A stretch of DNA of 64,000 bases from Symbiodinium natans. Taxonomy: Eukaryota; Sar; Dinophyceae; Suessiales; Symbiodiniaceae. The notes beneath the pieces are model-generated. The model had not been told where the DNA came from and did no database searches. It was given only the letters and a program-made list of their open reading frames with translations. The translations under genes were made by a program, and so were the position numbers. Shown here in pieces: positions 10,421 through 19,868 of this stretch. The stretch's first letter is position 1, and every line of letters starts with the position of its first letter. The stretch lies in NCBI GenBank assembly GCA_905221605.1, contig CAJNDS010000735.1:754001-818000 (forward strand). The letters are read 5' to 3'.

Positions 10421-10496
10421 ATCCCTGCCCTACCCTTAGCCACCCAAGCAGTGCAGCCCAAACTCCCCAGAGCCGTAAAGCCTCAAGCCTTCCCAG
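10421..10496 (+). CDS. Candidate exon, proline-rich
   Basis: TTATTTCAG | ATCCCTGCC ... TTCCCAG | GATGG (GA donor). Reads IPALPLATQAVQPKLPRAVK then PQAFP. C-strand array before, G-strand array (10515-10606) after. Confidence 0.45.
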
Positions 10497-10514
10497 GATG
10501 GACCTCGTATGTCG

Positions 10515-10606
10515 TTTAGGGTTTAGGGTTTAGGGTTTAGGGTTTAGGGTTTAGGGTTTAGGGTTTGGGGTTTGGGGTTTGGGGTTTGGGGTTTAGGGTT
10601 TAGGGT
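10515..10606. repeat. Telomeric array, G strand, with TTTGGGG variants
   Basis: Seven TTTAGGG then four TTTGGGG then two TTTAGGG units. Confidence 0.96.
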
Positions 10607-10665
10607 TTAATGTCTAGGGCTTATTCTCCCGTTTATTTGAGGGGTTTGAGTTTGGGGATTGCAAG

Positions 10666-10698
10666 GCCTCATAGTCCATCCTGGCTGGAAAAGACAAG
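10666..10698 (+). CDS. Candidate short exon
   Basis: GATTGCAAG | ... AGACAAG | GTCTCA. Reads PHSPSWLEKT. Confidence 0.35.
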
Positions 10699-10739
10699 GT
10701 CTCAAGGTCCGCTGGCTTGCGCTGTCACAGCAAGCCTGA

Positions 10740-10990
10740 TATTTAGGGTTCAGGGTTTAGGATTCAGGATTCAGGGTTTAGGGTTTAGGGTTTAGGGTTC
10801 AGAGTTCAGGGTTTAGGGTTTAGGGTTAAGCCTAGTCTTAGCCCTCGGCCCCCTTCTTGACGTCAGGTTCAGGGTTCGGGTTTTAGGGCTCATAGGGTTT
10901 GGCGGATTGAGGCCTAGGATTTATAGGGTCTATAGGATTTGTAGGGTTTAGAGGCTTGATGGGGTTTATCGGCAGGGTTCAGGGGTTTTT
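10740..10990. repeat. Degenerate G-strand array grading into TTTATAGGG-like decamers
   Basis: TTTAGGG/TTCAGGG units to 10830, then TTTATAGGGTC, TATAGGATTTGTAGGG style repeats like those at 18300-19030 and 27580-27790. Confidence 0.8.
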
Positions 10991-11041
10991 TGTCTTTGGG
11001 GCTTACGGCTTGGGTAGGTTTTCGGGCTTCTGACTCGACAG

Positions 11042-11099
11042 GCCACAGATACTCCTTTCGTGCCGAAGGCGTTAGAGAGTTCTGCAAAACGATATCTGG
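11042..11099 (+). CDS. Candidate exon, unknown gene
   Basis: ACTCGACAG | GCC ACA GAT ... CTG G | GTTCGG. Reads ATDTPFVPKALESSAKRYL. Confidence 0.45.
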
Positions 11100-11494
11100 G
11101 TTCGGGACCCGAGGTCCAGGGCATCTTCATGGATTACATAAGGGTTTAGGGGACCTTCCCTAACGTTGATCAGCCGAATCATGGGAGACGCCCACACCTC
11201 TGACTGAAAGCTCTAAGATTATAGGGTTCTTAAGGGAGGGGGTTTCAAGGGGCGTAGATACCTAGCGAACCTTAGGGAAGCTCAGGGAGCCTTGGGGAGC
11301 AGTGGGGGATATAAGGAAACCTTAGGTTACATACTCCCCTTGAACCCCCCTTCCTTGAGAACACTAGAATAAGACAGTAAGCCCGAATTGGATTACGTCC
11401 CCTCTCAAGGTTCAGGTGAGTTCCAGGTCGGGCGTTGGTGAAAGCGGGCGAGTAACTCCTAAACCCCAAACCCTAATTCCTGTTCACATCCCAG

Positions 11495-11580
11495 TACCTC
11501 ATCCACTGTTCGAGGCTGCCGTGCCAAATCGTACTGTCTCCATGATGGTGGAGGCCATGATTCCTTCTGATTCTTTTGGA
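11495..11580 (+). CDS. Candidate exon, unknown gene
   Basis: CACATCCCAG | ... TTTTGGA | GTTTAG. Two bases plus 28 codons: PHPLFEAAVPNRTVSMMVEA then MIPSDSFG. The donor GT is the start of the G-strand array. Confidence 0.5.
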
Positions 11581-12314
11581 GTTTAGGATCTGAAGGAGGT
11601 TTAGGGTTTAGGGTTCAGGGTTCAGGGTTTAGGGTTTAGGGTTTAGGGTTTAGGGCTAGCCCTAATCCTACACCCCAAGCCCCTGATAACGCTGGCACGA
11701 CGAGAGGCTTGAGCCAGATCCAACCCAAAGCCCAAAAAATAGGTGCAAACCCACAACGCCCTCCCCCCCGCCATGCGGCTTCAGTTCTTCATCCCTAGCC
11801 CTAAACCCTAAACCCTAAATGGGTGTGCCCTCAAACCACATGGATGGCAAGGATGGGGCGATCTTCGTTGTGGGGGTGCCCAGGAGTTCTGGGGCCTTTA
11901 GGGTCTTGGTGGCCCAGTGGGTTTAGGGTTTGGGGTTTGGGGTTTAGGGTTTAGGGTTTAGGGCCCTGTTCCCCTTTTTGGGTTTTAAGGTTCCCTTGTA
12001 TAAGTAACCAGCCCGGTTTGTTTCAGGGTTCAGGGTTTAGGGTTTATTGTTTCGGGGGTTCAGGGTTTGGGGTTTAGGGTTTAAGGTTTAGGGCAACCCT
12101 CAATGTCACTACCTTGAACCCTGTGCACTGTAGGATTTACGAGCTTGGGTTTGGGGTTGAGGCACCCCAGACACTATGAGTCAACGAGCCCTAAACCCGA
12201 CGATTTCAAGAAGCCTTTGAACCCTAAAGCCTATGAAGCACGAAGCCCCAAAACCTAAACCCCTGAACCTTACTCTCTGCATGCGCAAACCCTAAACCCT
12301 AAACCCTAAACCAG

Positions 12315-12386
12315 CTGCTCTACCCTCCTCAAAATGGACATGGGCCCAAAAATTCGGGAACATGTTCCGTTGCGTCATGACACGCA
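12315..12386 (+). CDS. Candidate exon, unknown gene
   Basis: After a C-strand array, CCAG | CT GCT CTA ... Reads ALPSSKWTWAQKFGNMFRCV then MTRK; a second frame (MDMGPKIREHVPLRHDTQ) is also open, so the frame is uncertain. Confidence 0.35.
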
Positions 12387-12652
12387 AGTTTCTCCGAGAG
12401 CCCAGTCCACCTTACTACTGTTCATCCCTGTAGATAAACCCCAAACCCTAAACCCCAAACCCCTGAAGACCCAACAAATTACCCCTATTTTGGGGAACCC
12501 CAACCCCCAGTACTTTAGGGCTGTCGGGCTCCGACTGTAACCTTCAAGAAGTTCATCCAGAACGACGTTTTTTCTTTCGGGGTTGTCTAAGCCACCTACA
12601 GAGAAAGAGTTTTAAGGGGCTTCTGGGCGTGTGGGGCTACACCCTAAGCTTG

Positions 12653-12752
12653 GGATGTTCCCCTCATACGAATAGTCCTAAATGGGGACTCTAAATCCGG
12701 GGCACTATAATCCCTCTTAAGGACCGTTAGCATAAAGGGGGAACACCCTAAG
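12653..12752. mobile_element. Family C inverted-repeat element
   Basis: GGGATGTTCCCCTCATAC ... AGTCC ... GGACCGTTAGCATAAAGGGGG, mirrored ends. Related copies at 13957, 18014, 30209, 33489 and 56853. Confidence 0.7.
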
Positions 12753-12802
12753 CCTAAGCCCTAACTCAAGGGGCTGTAGGGTCAGGCACTTTGTCCCCCT
12801 TG

Positions 12803-12883
12803 TTCTTAGTAGGGAATGAGGCAATGAGGGCCCCTTGCAGGGATTACGTAGGGCCCTCATTCCCTCATTCCCTACTAAGAACC
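12803..12883. mobile_element. Family H palindromic element
   Basis: GTTCTTAGTAGGGAATGAGG mirrored by CATTCCCTACTAAGAAC around a short centre. Its right end passes directly into CCCTAAA units. Copies at 16877 and 36909. Confidence 0.8.
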
Positions 12884-12919
12884 CTAAACCCTAAACCCTT
12901 AACCCTAAACCCTAAACAG

Positions 12920-13034
12920 TTGTGGGAGATCCCAGGTCAGCGACGAAAGCTGGAATCGACTTGGGCAGACGGTCATCACGCAGATCCGACGGTCCAAGGC
13001 CCGGCCCCCGGGTCCAGTCAGGCCTCGAAAGGCC
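12920..13034 (+). CDS. Candidate exon, basic
   Basis: CCTAAACAG | T TGT GGG ... AAG GCC | GTAGGG. 38 codons: CGRSQVSDESWNRLGQTVIT then QIRRSKARPPGPVRPRKA. A shorter version starting after GTCAG at 12940 is possible. Confidence 0.5.
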
Positions 13035-13036
13035 GT

Positions 13037-13115
13037 AGGGTTTAGGGTTTAGGGTTTAGGGTTTAGGGTTTAGGGTTTAGGGTTCAGAGCCCTGAACCCT
13101 GAACTCTAACCCTAA
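13037..13115. repeat. Head-to-head telomeric junction (G strand then C strand)
   Basis: Seven TTTAGGG units, then TTCAGAG, then CCCTGAA and CCCTAAA units. This is the orientation expected if two telomeres were fused. Confidence 0.8.
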
Positions 13116-13377
13116 ACCCTCCCCTGGAATTCTGCGTTGCTTGCTCTCACCCACCTGCTCACTCCAGGCACTTCACTCACACCACTCGCACGCCTGCTCC
13201 AATGGCCTCACTTATTCTCATTCACTCACCTACGACCTCTCATGCACCAAGCCCTGATAGGGTGTTTTTACAGCAAGTCTAGGGTAAAATGGTCCATCTT
13301 GGAACACCCAAAGCAAGTGACTCCCTAAACCCCTAAACCCTAAACCCTCGGAGCTCGGATTTATGGTCAGAGGGGCT

Positions 13378-13503
13378 TCACTTAGTTGCTGAGTGAGTGC
13401 ACTTTACACTTTTTGGGTTACTATACTTCATAACCCCTTATAGAACTGAAAGTGTACACTTTTTGGGGGTCTTATGAACTCAGCAACTAAGTTCATAGCA
13501 TTC
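13378..13503. mobile_element. Inverted-repeat element, family O
   Basis: CTTAGTTGCTGAGT at the left, ACTCAGCAACTAAG at the right, and an inner inverted pair around ACTTTTTGGG. One copy in the window. Confidence 0.65.
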
Positions 13504-13520
13504 AGCATGGAGGTTGACAG

Positions 13521-13560
13521 GGCTTTTCGTATTCGGGGTACGGAAGAATGTTTCTTGCAG
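13521..13560 (+). CDS. Candidate short exon
   Basis: GGTTGACAG | G GCT TTT CGT ... TTG CAG | GTTCGTAAG. Reads AFRIRGTEECFLQ. Confidence 0.45.
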
Positions 13561-13851
13561 GTTCGTAAGCGAATAGTGGTAACCCCTAAACCTAAAAGGC
13601 TTCGTCGGAGGAGCCGATTGGGGTTGAATTCGGGCCTGGGGTGGGGGGGGGGGAGGGGTATTCGGCTCAGGTCCTAGAACGGGTTTTGGGTGTAAGGTTT
13701 TGTGGGTGTAAGGGTGTATGGGTTTAAGGGTTGATGGGTTTGAGGGTGTAAGGGTTTTAAGGGTTTAGGGTATCTAGGGTCTTTCCAACCCGGGTTTTAG
13801 GCTTTGGCTTGAAACTTATGGCCTCGGATGCCGACAGTTTCACACCCTAAG

Positions 13852-13920
13852 GATCAGAAGACGCCAAGCTCACCAGAGCAAGAACCAATCAAGGCTCCCC
13901 GGGCCTTCAGAAAGTTTCAG
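13852..13920 (+). CDS. Candidate exon, unknown gene
   Basis: CACACCCTAAG | GAT CAG AAG ... TTT CAG. Reads DQKTPSSPEQEPIKAPRAFR then KFQ. The frame stays open to a stop at 13936, so the donor is unsure. Confidence 0.4.
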
Positions 13921-13956
13921 GGGGCTAGAAAGGATTAGCAGACGGTATTTTTTGGG

Positions 13957-14063
13957 ATGCTCCCCCTCATACTAACAGTCCTTAATGGGGATTATTAGGG
14001 GGGTACTATAATCACTATAATCCCTATCAAGGACGGTTAGTATAAGGCTGAACATCCCAAGGT
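13957..14063. mobile_element. Family C inverted-repeat element
   Basis: GGGATGCTCCCCCTCATACTAAC AGTCC... mirrored by GGACGGTTAGTATAAGG CTGAACATCCC. Confidence 0.7.
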
Positions 14064-14393
14064 ATCCTCGCTTAGGTTGTTTAGCGATGCGAGGGTGCAG
14101 CGTGTCTAGGGTTTAGGGTTTAGGGTTTAGGGAAGGAGTCTCTCCGGAGCGTTGGGAGCTGCAATTGGTTTTGGGGTTGCAGGAATTGGGTCTTGAGGGT
14201 GGGGGGATTTTGGGGTTTAGGGTTTAGGGTTGGGGTTTTGGGGTTTAGGGGTTTAGGTTTAGGGTTTAGGGGTTTAGGTTTTAGGGGTTTTGGGGTTTCG
14301 GGGGGGGTGGGGCGGTTGGCGGTGTCGGGGTTTCGGGGCTTAGGGTGGTGTCTCTGGACATCGCAGGGGTACCCTAAACCCAAACATGTTCAG

Positions 14394-14443
14394 CTAGAAT
14401 CAGATTCAAACTTAGCAGAATTACAAGCTGCCTACTTGAAGCG
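14394..14443 (+). CDS. Candidate exon, coiled-coil-like
   Basis: CATGTTCAG | CTA GAA TCA ... AAG CG | GTCATT. Reads LESDSNLAELQAAYLK. Confidence 0.5.
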
Positions 14444-14719
14444 GTCATTGGTAGATATCCCCCCCTGCCCCTCCCCCCAAACCCTAGCCCTAAACCCGAA
14501 ACCCTAAACGCTATGCCCGTAGGCCGAAGCCCGAAGCCCGAAGCCCTAAGCCCTAAGCCCTAAGCCCTCAGCCCTCAGCCCTAAGCCCTAAGCCCTAGCC
14601 TAAGCCCTAAGCCCGAAGCCCTAAGCCCTAACCCTCCCCCCGCCCCACCCACATTGGACGCGAGGGCTCGGCGAACTGGAGTTTCCTCCTCACCCCGCGG
14701 AGCAGGGAGGACAGGGATG

Positions 14720-14804
14720 GGTTTAGGGTTTAGGGTTTAGGGTTTAGGGTTTAGGGGTTGGGGGTTTAGGGTTTAGGGTTTAGGGTTTAGGGTTTAGGGT
14801 TTAG
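14720..14804. repeat. Telomeric array, G strand
   Basis: Eleven or so units. The last TTTAG appears to act as the splice acceptor of the next exon. Confidence 0.96.
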
Positions 14805-14869
14805 GGGTTTACTTGAAGACTCCTCGTTGGGATCCCGTTGCTTTTGTGGTGCAAGCTTGCACTTGCGAA
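14805..14869 (+). CDS. Candidate exon with a telomeric unit as splice acceptor
   Basis: ...GGGTTTAG | GG GTT TAC TTG ... TGC GAA | GTAACA. Reads VYLKTPRWDPVAFVVQACTC then E. No other AG lies between the array and the protein-like frame. Confidence 0.45.
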
Positions 14870-15039
14870 GTAACAAACCCCAAAAAATGGTTTAGGGTAT
14901 AGGGTTGGGATTTAGGGCAGGGTACCCTTAGTCTCATTCGAGTCTTCTAGGTATGGTTTGGTTCCCTTCCGGGTCTAGGATTTAGGGTTTAGGGTTTAGG
15001 GTTCAGAGTTTAGGGTTTTTTTCTTTAGGGTTTAGGGTT

Positions 15040-15357
15040 TTGGGTGTTGCTATGGTTGCTGGTTGTCCATCTAGCTACTTGCCAAATTGTAGAGAGGAGC
15101 TACACTTGGGGCTAGGGTTTGAGGTTCACCAGGAGTCTGTGCTTCAATGTGTTGGGTACCTAGAGCTAGTTCTCTCGTTATTTTACACAGACCATGGAGT
15201 AGCATTCCACACAAGGAGCCGATTAAGGGGGCTGGGAGCCCCAGGGTTGTTGAGCCGCTCGGTCGGATTTAGGCTTCAGGGTGTCGGGCTTCGAGGGAAT
15301 AGTTCGATGGGCGTGTCACATCATGTGCCAAGAGACATGGCCATTAAAACACACTGA
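15040..15357 (+). CDS. Open frame, possible exon(s), unknown
   Basis: A 105-codon open frame with reasonable composition (contains LHLGLGFEVHQESVLQCV) between two G-strand tracts. No splice sites chosen and no family recognised. Confidence 0.3.
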   Translation: MGVAMVAGCPSSYLPNCREELHLGLGFEVHQESVLQCVGYLELVLSLFYTDHGVAFHTRSRLRGLGAPGLLSRSVGFRLQGVGLRGNSSMGVSHHVPRDMAIKTH

Positions 15358-15420
15358 ACCCCAAACCTGGGACCCTAAACCCTCGCCGCCCTTGCAGTCT
15401 CTAAGTGGGGGTCTCTGCAG

Positions 15421-15519
15421 GCCTCACAATGGCTTGCGGCACCCAGGTGGATCAACAAACTCCGTTATTCGCGTCTAAACGGCTCCCCTGAAAAGAGCAA
15501 AATAACAGGATGCCCTGTC
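15421..15519 (+). CDS. Candidate exon, unknown gene
   Basis: GTCTCTGCAG | GCC TCA CAA TGG ... Reads ASQWLAAPRWINKLRYSRLN, open to a TGA at 15518; an earlier donor CCCAG | GTGGAT would end it at 15445. Confidence 0.4.
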
Positions 15520-16049
15520 TGACCTCCTAGGGTTCCTCTCAAAGTTGGCAAGCTCTACGTCCCCCAGCCCTGTAGCCCTAAACCCGAAACCCTAAACCCC
15601 AAATCTCTAAACCCTACGTCCTAAAAGCCTGAACCCTAAACCTTAAATCCTAAATCCCTAAACCCAAAACCCTAAACCATCGCCGTCTCAAGTGGCGATC
15701 CCAAACAAGACTCCCAAGGGCGAAAACCTGAAGCCCTAAACCTCCACAGGGTTAGAGTTTGGGGTCTCGGGTTTCGGTTTTCGGTCTTACAGTCTAGGGT
15801 TTAGGATTTCGGGTTTAGGGTGTAGGGTTTAGGGTCTAGGGCTTGGATTTCGGGTTTTCTGAAGGCCTACAGCCCTAAACCCTCCCTACTCCCTACGAGC
15901 CTCGACAGGAAAAGACCGACGGGCAGTTCGCCATTGAACAGGAGCCGCCTGGTCTGACTTGAAAGGCTGTAGGGTTAAGACAAACGCCCTGTCTTAAATA
16001 CGATGTATAGTGCAGGCAGCATTCTTTGACGCAAGAGCTTCATCCCTGC

Positions 16050-16320
16050 TCACTAGCGGCCTGCAGCCTCTGAAACTCTAACCCTGACACACTCTGACAC
16101 ATTCTGACATTCCTGACATATCCTGAATGCTCCAACAGAAGCCACAAGCCCCAAAACCCTATAGTCCCTGCACCCTGACCCGATACACCCGAAACCCTAT
16201 GAACCCTAAACCTAAACTAAAACCCTATGAACCCTGAACCCTGACCCTATAAACCCTGTGAACCCTGAACCCTGACCCTATAAACCCTAAACCCTGCACA
16301 CTAAACCCTAAACCCTGAAT
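16050..16320. repeat. Degenerate repeats: CTGACAC units then CCCTATGAA/CCCTGAA units
   Basis: ACACTCTGACACATTCTGACATTCC-like copies, then longer-period variants of the telomeric unit (CCCTATGAACC, CCCTATAAACC). Confidence 0.75.
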
Positions 16321-16350
16321 CATCTTCTTGAATGCATGACCGGACATGAG

Positions 16351-16420
16351 GTTCAGCGCCCTGGACGAAAGCATTGCGAAGCCGCAGGGCAAGTACACCT
16401 TTCTGGAGAAACAGACCGAG
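16351..16420 (+). CDS. Candidate exon, unknown gene
   Basis: GACATGAG | G TTC AGC GCC ... ACC GAG | GTCGGT. Reads FSALDESIAKPQGKYTFLEK then QTE. C-strand array before, G-strand after. Confidence 0.55.
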
Positions 16421-16604
16421 GTCGGTTTTGGGTTTAGGGTTTAGCGTTTAGGGTTTTCTCAAGCTTTGCGGAGGGCCCAAAGGGTTTGGGGATCCCGAGG
16501 TATCCGAGCCATTCTATTGCATCGGCTCCCATACCGCAATCGCCTTTAAGTTTCCAGGGTTTCCCCCTCAACCCGAAAAACCCTAAACCCTTAAAACCCT
16601 CAAG

Positions 16605-16658
16605 AAGGTACTGCAGCAGGAGAACATGCTGCTCCGGCAGCGGTTACACAGTCTGGAG
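16605..16658 (+). CDS. Candidate exon, coiled coil
   Basis: CCCTCAAG | AAG GTA CTG CAG ... CTG GAG | GTGGAG. Eighteen codons with heptad leucines: KVLQQENMLLRQRLHSLE. In phase with the preceding exon. Confidence 0.6.
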
Positions 16659-16703
16659 GTGGAGATGCCAATTTGTCGACTTGCTAAGTGTGAGAATATG
16701 GGG

Positions 16704-16814
16704 GTCGGAAGAATAGCTATAATATTCCCTCATGGTCACCCTTTGTAATTATACTATAGTACCGCCCTCCCCCCCCAAAACCCTCTTCTAATTCTTCAGG
16801 CCCCTATACTAGTC
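16704..16814. mobile_element. Family F element (reverse orientation)
   Basis: GGGGTCGGAAGAATAG ... GGTCACCCTTTGTAATTATAC ... CCCTCTTCTAATTCTTCAGGCCCCTATAC. Confidence 0.6.
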
Positions 16815-16876
16815 GAGGGCGTGGGGCTTGCAGGTTGAGGAGGCTTTTGAGCTTAGCGCCGCCAGGACTGGGTACC

Positions 16877-16978
16877 CCTGGTTCTTAGTAGGAATGGGGG
16901 AACTAGGGCCCTACATATATCCTTTAAGGGTTTTTGCAGGGCCCTAACTCCCCCATTGGAACCTACTAAGAACCAGCC
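16877..16978. mobile_element. Family H palindromic element
   Basis: CTGGTTCTTAGTAGGAATGG mirrored by CCTACTAAGAACCAG. Confidence 0.75.
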
Positions 16979-17037
16979 AGTCTTAGGAGTTCAGGGGGCT
17001 CAGGGGTGTCGGGCTGGGGTGCTTGGGGGCTGTTTAG

Positions 17038-17102
17038 AGCTTATCGATGTTTCACCGAGCTGTTCCTCCCACGCTGGACTCTTCATGAGTTGCCCTACGA
17101 GA
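17038..17102 (+). CDS. Candidate exon, unknown gene
   Basis: GGCTGTTTAG | A GCT TAT CGA ... GAG A | GTTTAG. Reads AYRCFTELFLPRWTLHELPY. Donor is the first base pair of a G-strand array. Confidence 0.5.
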
Positions 17103-17179
17103 GTTTAGGGTTTAGGGTTTACTACTGCACTTCAACACCCTGCGACCTCAGCACTGCTGCAAATGAGACTCTAGGATAC

Positions 17180-17275
17180 CCACCGGTGCCCTTATTCCCT
17201 TTAGGTTCCCTGATAAACCCTCCTTTTGAGCCAAAAAAAAAGCGGGGCACCCTTTTTAAATCCTAGGTTCCTGAG
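17180..17275. mobile_element. Family E element, variant
   Basis: TGCCCTTATTCCCTTTAGGTTCCCTGATAAACCC ... GGGGCACCCTTTTTAAATCCTAGGTTCCTGAGG. Confidence 0.55.
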
Positions 17276-17328
17276 GAATAGTTGAAAATTTCAGGCTTTG
17301 GGCTTGGAGCCACCTTTTTGGCATGCAG

Positions 17329-17369
17329 GTCCACAAGAAGTGGCAGACCAAGCGGACGAAGACATGAGA
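17329..17369 (+). CDS. Candidate short exon, acidic
   Basis: TTGGCATGCAG | GT CCA CAA GAA ... AGA | GTCAGC. Reads PQEVADQADEDMR. Confidence 0.4.
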
Positions 17370-17796
17370 GTCAGCCATGGACCATGAAAGTTCACAAGAC
17401 GAGTCTGACGAAACAGATGAGATGACTCTTTCTACACCCCCCAGTGCCCGAGACGAGGCTGACCACGCAAGTTCACAAGAAAAAGCCGAACCTTAACCCT
17501 AAGCCCAAACCAACCTTAAACCCTAAACCGAAACCCTTTGAAGAAAAAAATGTAAAAACCAAAAGCATTAAGCTGAGAAAGCCTCTGGGTAGGGGGCCCA
17601 CATTCGGGCTTTTCCGAGGCTTTTTTGCAAAGGGAATATTGCGAGAACCCACAAAGGACAGGGCTGTGCTTTGTAGGGGTCTACGTAGGATTTCATCGGA
17701 CTGGCATGGGGTGTATATTGGGTCTATACAGGGTCTAGATATATATATATATATATATTGTATATGATTATTATTATATATATAAGCATTTATCAG

Positions 17797-17848
17797 AGAC
17801 CCGGCCTCCATCCAATCACAAGCATCGGCGTCCGGTTCACAGGCCGCC
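17797..17848 (+). CDS. Candidate exon, Ser/Gln/Ala-rich
   Basis: TTTATCAG | A GAC CCG GCC ... GCC GCC | GTGAGTGAG, a strong donor. Reads DPASIQSQASASGSQAA. Preceded by a TA-rich tract (17740-17785). Confidence 0.5.
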
Positions 17849-17915
17849 GTGAGTGAGTCCCAGCATCTTGGGCGCACGAGACCATGCCTCCTGTTTTGAC
17901 TGTTTTTACTGGGTG

Positions 17916-18009
17916 TAGGTTTAGGGTTTAGGGTTTAGGGTTCAGGGTTCAGGGTTTAGGGTTTAGGGTTTAGGGTTTAGGGTTTAGGGTTTAGGGTTTA
18001 GGGTTTAGG
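17916..18009. repeat. Telomeric array, G strand
   Basis: Thirteen TTTAGGG/TTCAGGG units. Confidence 0.97.
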
Positions 18010-18013
18010 GGTG

Positions 18014-18121
18014 GGGATGTCCCCCCTTATACTAACAGTCCTTCCCCCTATTAGAATCACAGCCCTTCCCCCCTCTTAGAATCCCGATTAAGGACTGTTA
18101 GTGTAAGGGTGAACATCCCAA
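18014..18121. mobile_element. Family C inverted-repeat element
   Basis: GGATGTCCCCCCTTATACTAACAGTCC mirrored by GGACTGTTAGTGTAAGGGTGAACATCCC; the centre has an internal duplication (CTTCCCCC..TTAGAATC). Confidence 0.75.
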
Positions 18122-18324
18122 GGTGTAGGGTGGTTCACATCCAGGAGTGGCTTTAACTTTATCAAGATTTTGGCATACCTTTGTTGTGGTACTGGTGAGT
18201 GCCGACATTGTTCCCTAGGGTGTCCTTTTTGGGGGATGCCAATATTAGGAAGGTTACCTCTTCAATTCTAGGGTGCTAAAATGGTCCCCGTCATCAAGCC
18301 AAGACCCAATAAAGCTATAATGCC

Positions 18325-19045
18325 GGTATACCCTATAAGCCCCTCAAACCCCTAAACCCTAAACCCTAAACCCATAAAACCTGTGAGCCCCATCAAGCCT
18401 CTCAAGCTCGTAAGACTTATAAGCCGTAGAACGCCCGATAAACCAGTCAAGCCCTGTCAAGCCCATAACCTCATAAACCCCACGACACCCTATAAACCGT
18501 ATGTAAAACCCTACAAACCCTACAAACCCTAACCCTACAAACACCATAAACCCTCTAAAGCCTACAAAGCCTACAAACCCTCCAAGCCCTAAAAGGGGTA
18601 TAAACCTACAAAGCCTGTAAACCCGTCAAACCCGAAAAACCCTATAAGCCCTGTAAACCCTAATAAACCCTCATGAAACCCTGTGAAGCCTATACAGCCT
18701 ACAAAGCCTGCTAAACTCTATAAAACCTATAAAGCCCGTAAACCCTATTTAAAACCCCATAAACCGTTTGAACCCTATAAGCCCTGCAAACCCTAATAAA
18801 CCCCATGACACCTATAAGGCCTTACAAAAGCCTCTAAACCCTGCAAACCCTACAAATCCTACCAAGCCGACAAAGCCCACAAACCCCATTTACAACCCTA
18901 TAAACCGTGTAAACCCCATAAACCCTGCCAAAAACCCAATCAACCCTGCAACAACGCCTACAAAGCCCTTTGTAACCCCTAGCAACCCTTTAAAAACCTC
19001 AGAAAAAACCCTTGACAAACCCTATAGCACCCATAAAGCCCCCTA
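18325..19045. repeat. Decamer-like array derived from the telomeric unit (CCCTATAAA / CCCTACAAA)
   Basis: About 700 bp of 9-10 base units such as CCCTATAAA, CCCTACAAA, CCCTGTAAA. The same unit in the opposite orientation fills 27580-27790. Open frames through it (poly N-P-T-K) are repeat artefacts. Confidence 0.9.
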
Positions 19046-19110
19046 AACCCTAAACCCTAAACCCTAAACCCTAAACCCTAAACCCTAAACCCTAAACCCT
19101 AAACCCCAAA
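19046..19110. repeat. Telomeric array, C strand
   Basis: Eight pure CCCTAAA units directly following the decamer array. Confidence 0.97.
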
Positions 19111-19142
19111 CCGCGAGGTACGGATATCTCCTGACTCCACAG

Positions 19143-19171
19143 ATCACACCCGAGAGCCGCGGGGCCCAGAG
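19143..19171 (+). CDS. Candidate short exon
   Basis: ACTCCACAG | ATC ACA CCC ... Reads ITPESRGAQ, open on to RVLECP. C-strand array before, G-strand after. Confidence 0.35.
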
Positions 19172-19387
19172 CAGGGTTCTGGAATGCCCATTTAGGGTTA
19201 GGGTTTCGGGTTTAGGGTTTAGGGTTTAGCGTTTGGGTTCCGACTGAATTCTCTAAACCCTAAACCCTACTGGGAAGTTCATGGGCAGTTCTAAGTATAG
19301 GTGTACTTAGAACCCTATTTAGGGTACTTGTATCCTTACTTCTAACTATCCATATGCACCTCCACGTAAACCTAAGTGCAGGTGTAC

Positions 19388-19490
19388 GAAAAGGGGACCC
19401 TAAAATAGACGCCCCAAATTGTCAGATTCCCTTAGAACAAGCACCCCAAATAAGGTACCCCCCCTAGTTTCGGAAATCGGAAACCCCGGA
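19388..19490. mobile_element. Family G element (GTACGAAAAGGGGACCC ... TTCGGAAA)
   Basis: Shares ACGAAAAGGGGACCCTAA and CCCCAAATAAGGTACCCC ... TTTCGGAAA with 33192-33292 and 55916-56013. A partial family-I hairpin (GTTCATGGGCAG) precedes it at 19265-19372. Confidence 0.55.
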
Positions 19491-19598
19491 AAGTAGCTCA
19501 TTGCAACCCTAAACCCTAAACCCTAAACCCTAAACCATCATTGGGAGCCGAGGTACCGACATCACCGATGCGATCTCTCCTTATGAGAGCGAGACTTG

Positions 19599-19770
19599 GT
19601 AGCCCAATGGTACCCTTGTCCCTTTTTTTTTTTCGGTTCGGGTTCCCTTATGAAGTAACCAACCAGAAACCTGATTACCATATGGTTACTTGGGCTACTA
19701 GCCCTAAACCCTAAACCCTAAACCCTAAATCCCAAAAAAGGGTGCCCTTATTCACATATGGGCCACTAAG
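19599..19770. mobile_element. Family E element carrying four telomeric units
   Basis: TTGGTAGCCCAATGGTACCC ... GGTTACTTGGGCTACTAG, then CCCTAAA x4 (19701-19729), then AAAAAAGGGTGCCCTTATTC ... GGGCCACTAAG. Its last AG is the acceptor of the next exon. Confidence 0.65.
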
Positions 19771-19868
19771 GAGAGCGGCACAGTGCGCTCAGGAAAAGCA
19801 AGCACGTGCGCGAGCGGTTCAGTAGTCGCACGCTGAGGCTCCGCCCGCACCTTCACCATGAGCATGAG
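19771..19868 (+). CDS. Candidate exon, basic, His/Arg-rich
   Basis: GGGCCACTAAG | GA GAG CGG CAC ... CAT GAG | GCCCTA (GC donor). Reads ERHSALRKSKHVRERFSSRT then LRLRPHLHHEHE. Confidence 0.5.

Noticed and set aside
17310-17330. Possible spliced-leader relic (AGCCACCTTTTTGGCATGCAG)
   Set aside because: Matches the dinoflagellate leader only loosely and is better explained as a polypyrimidine tract plus GCAG acceptor.
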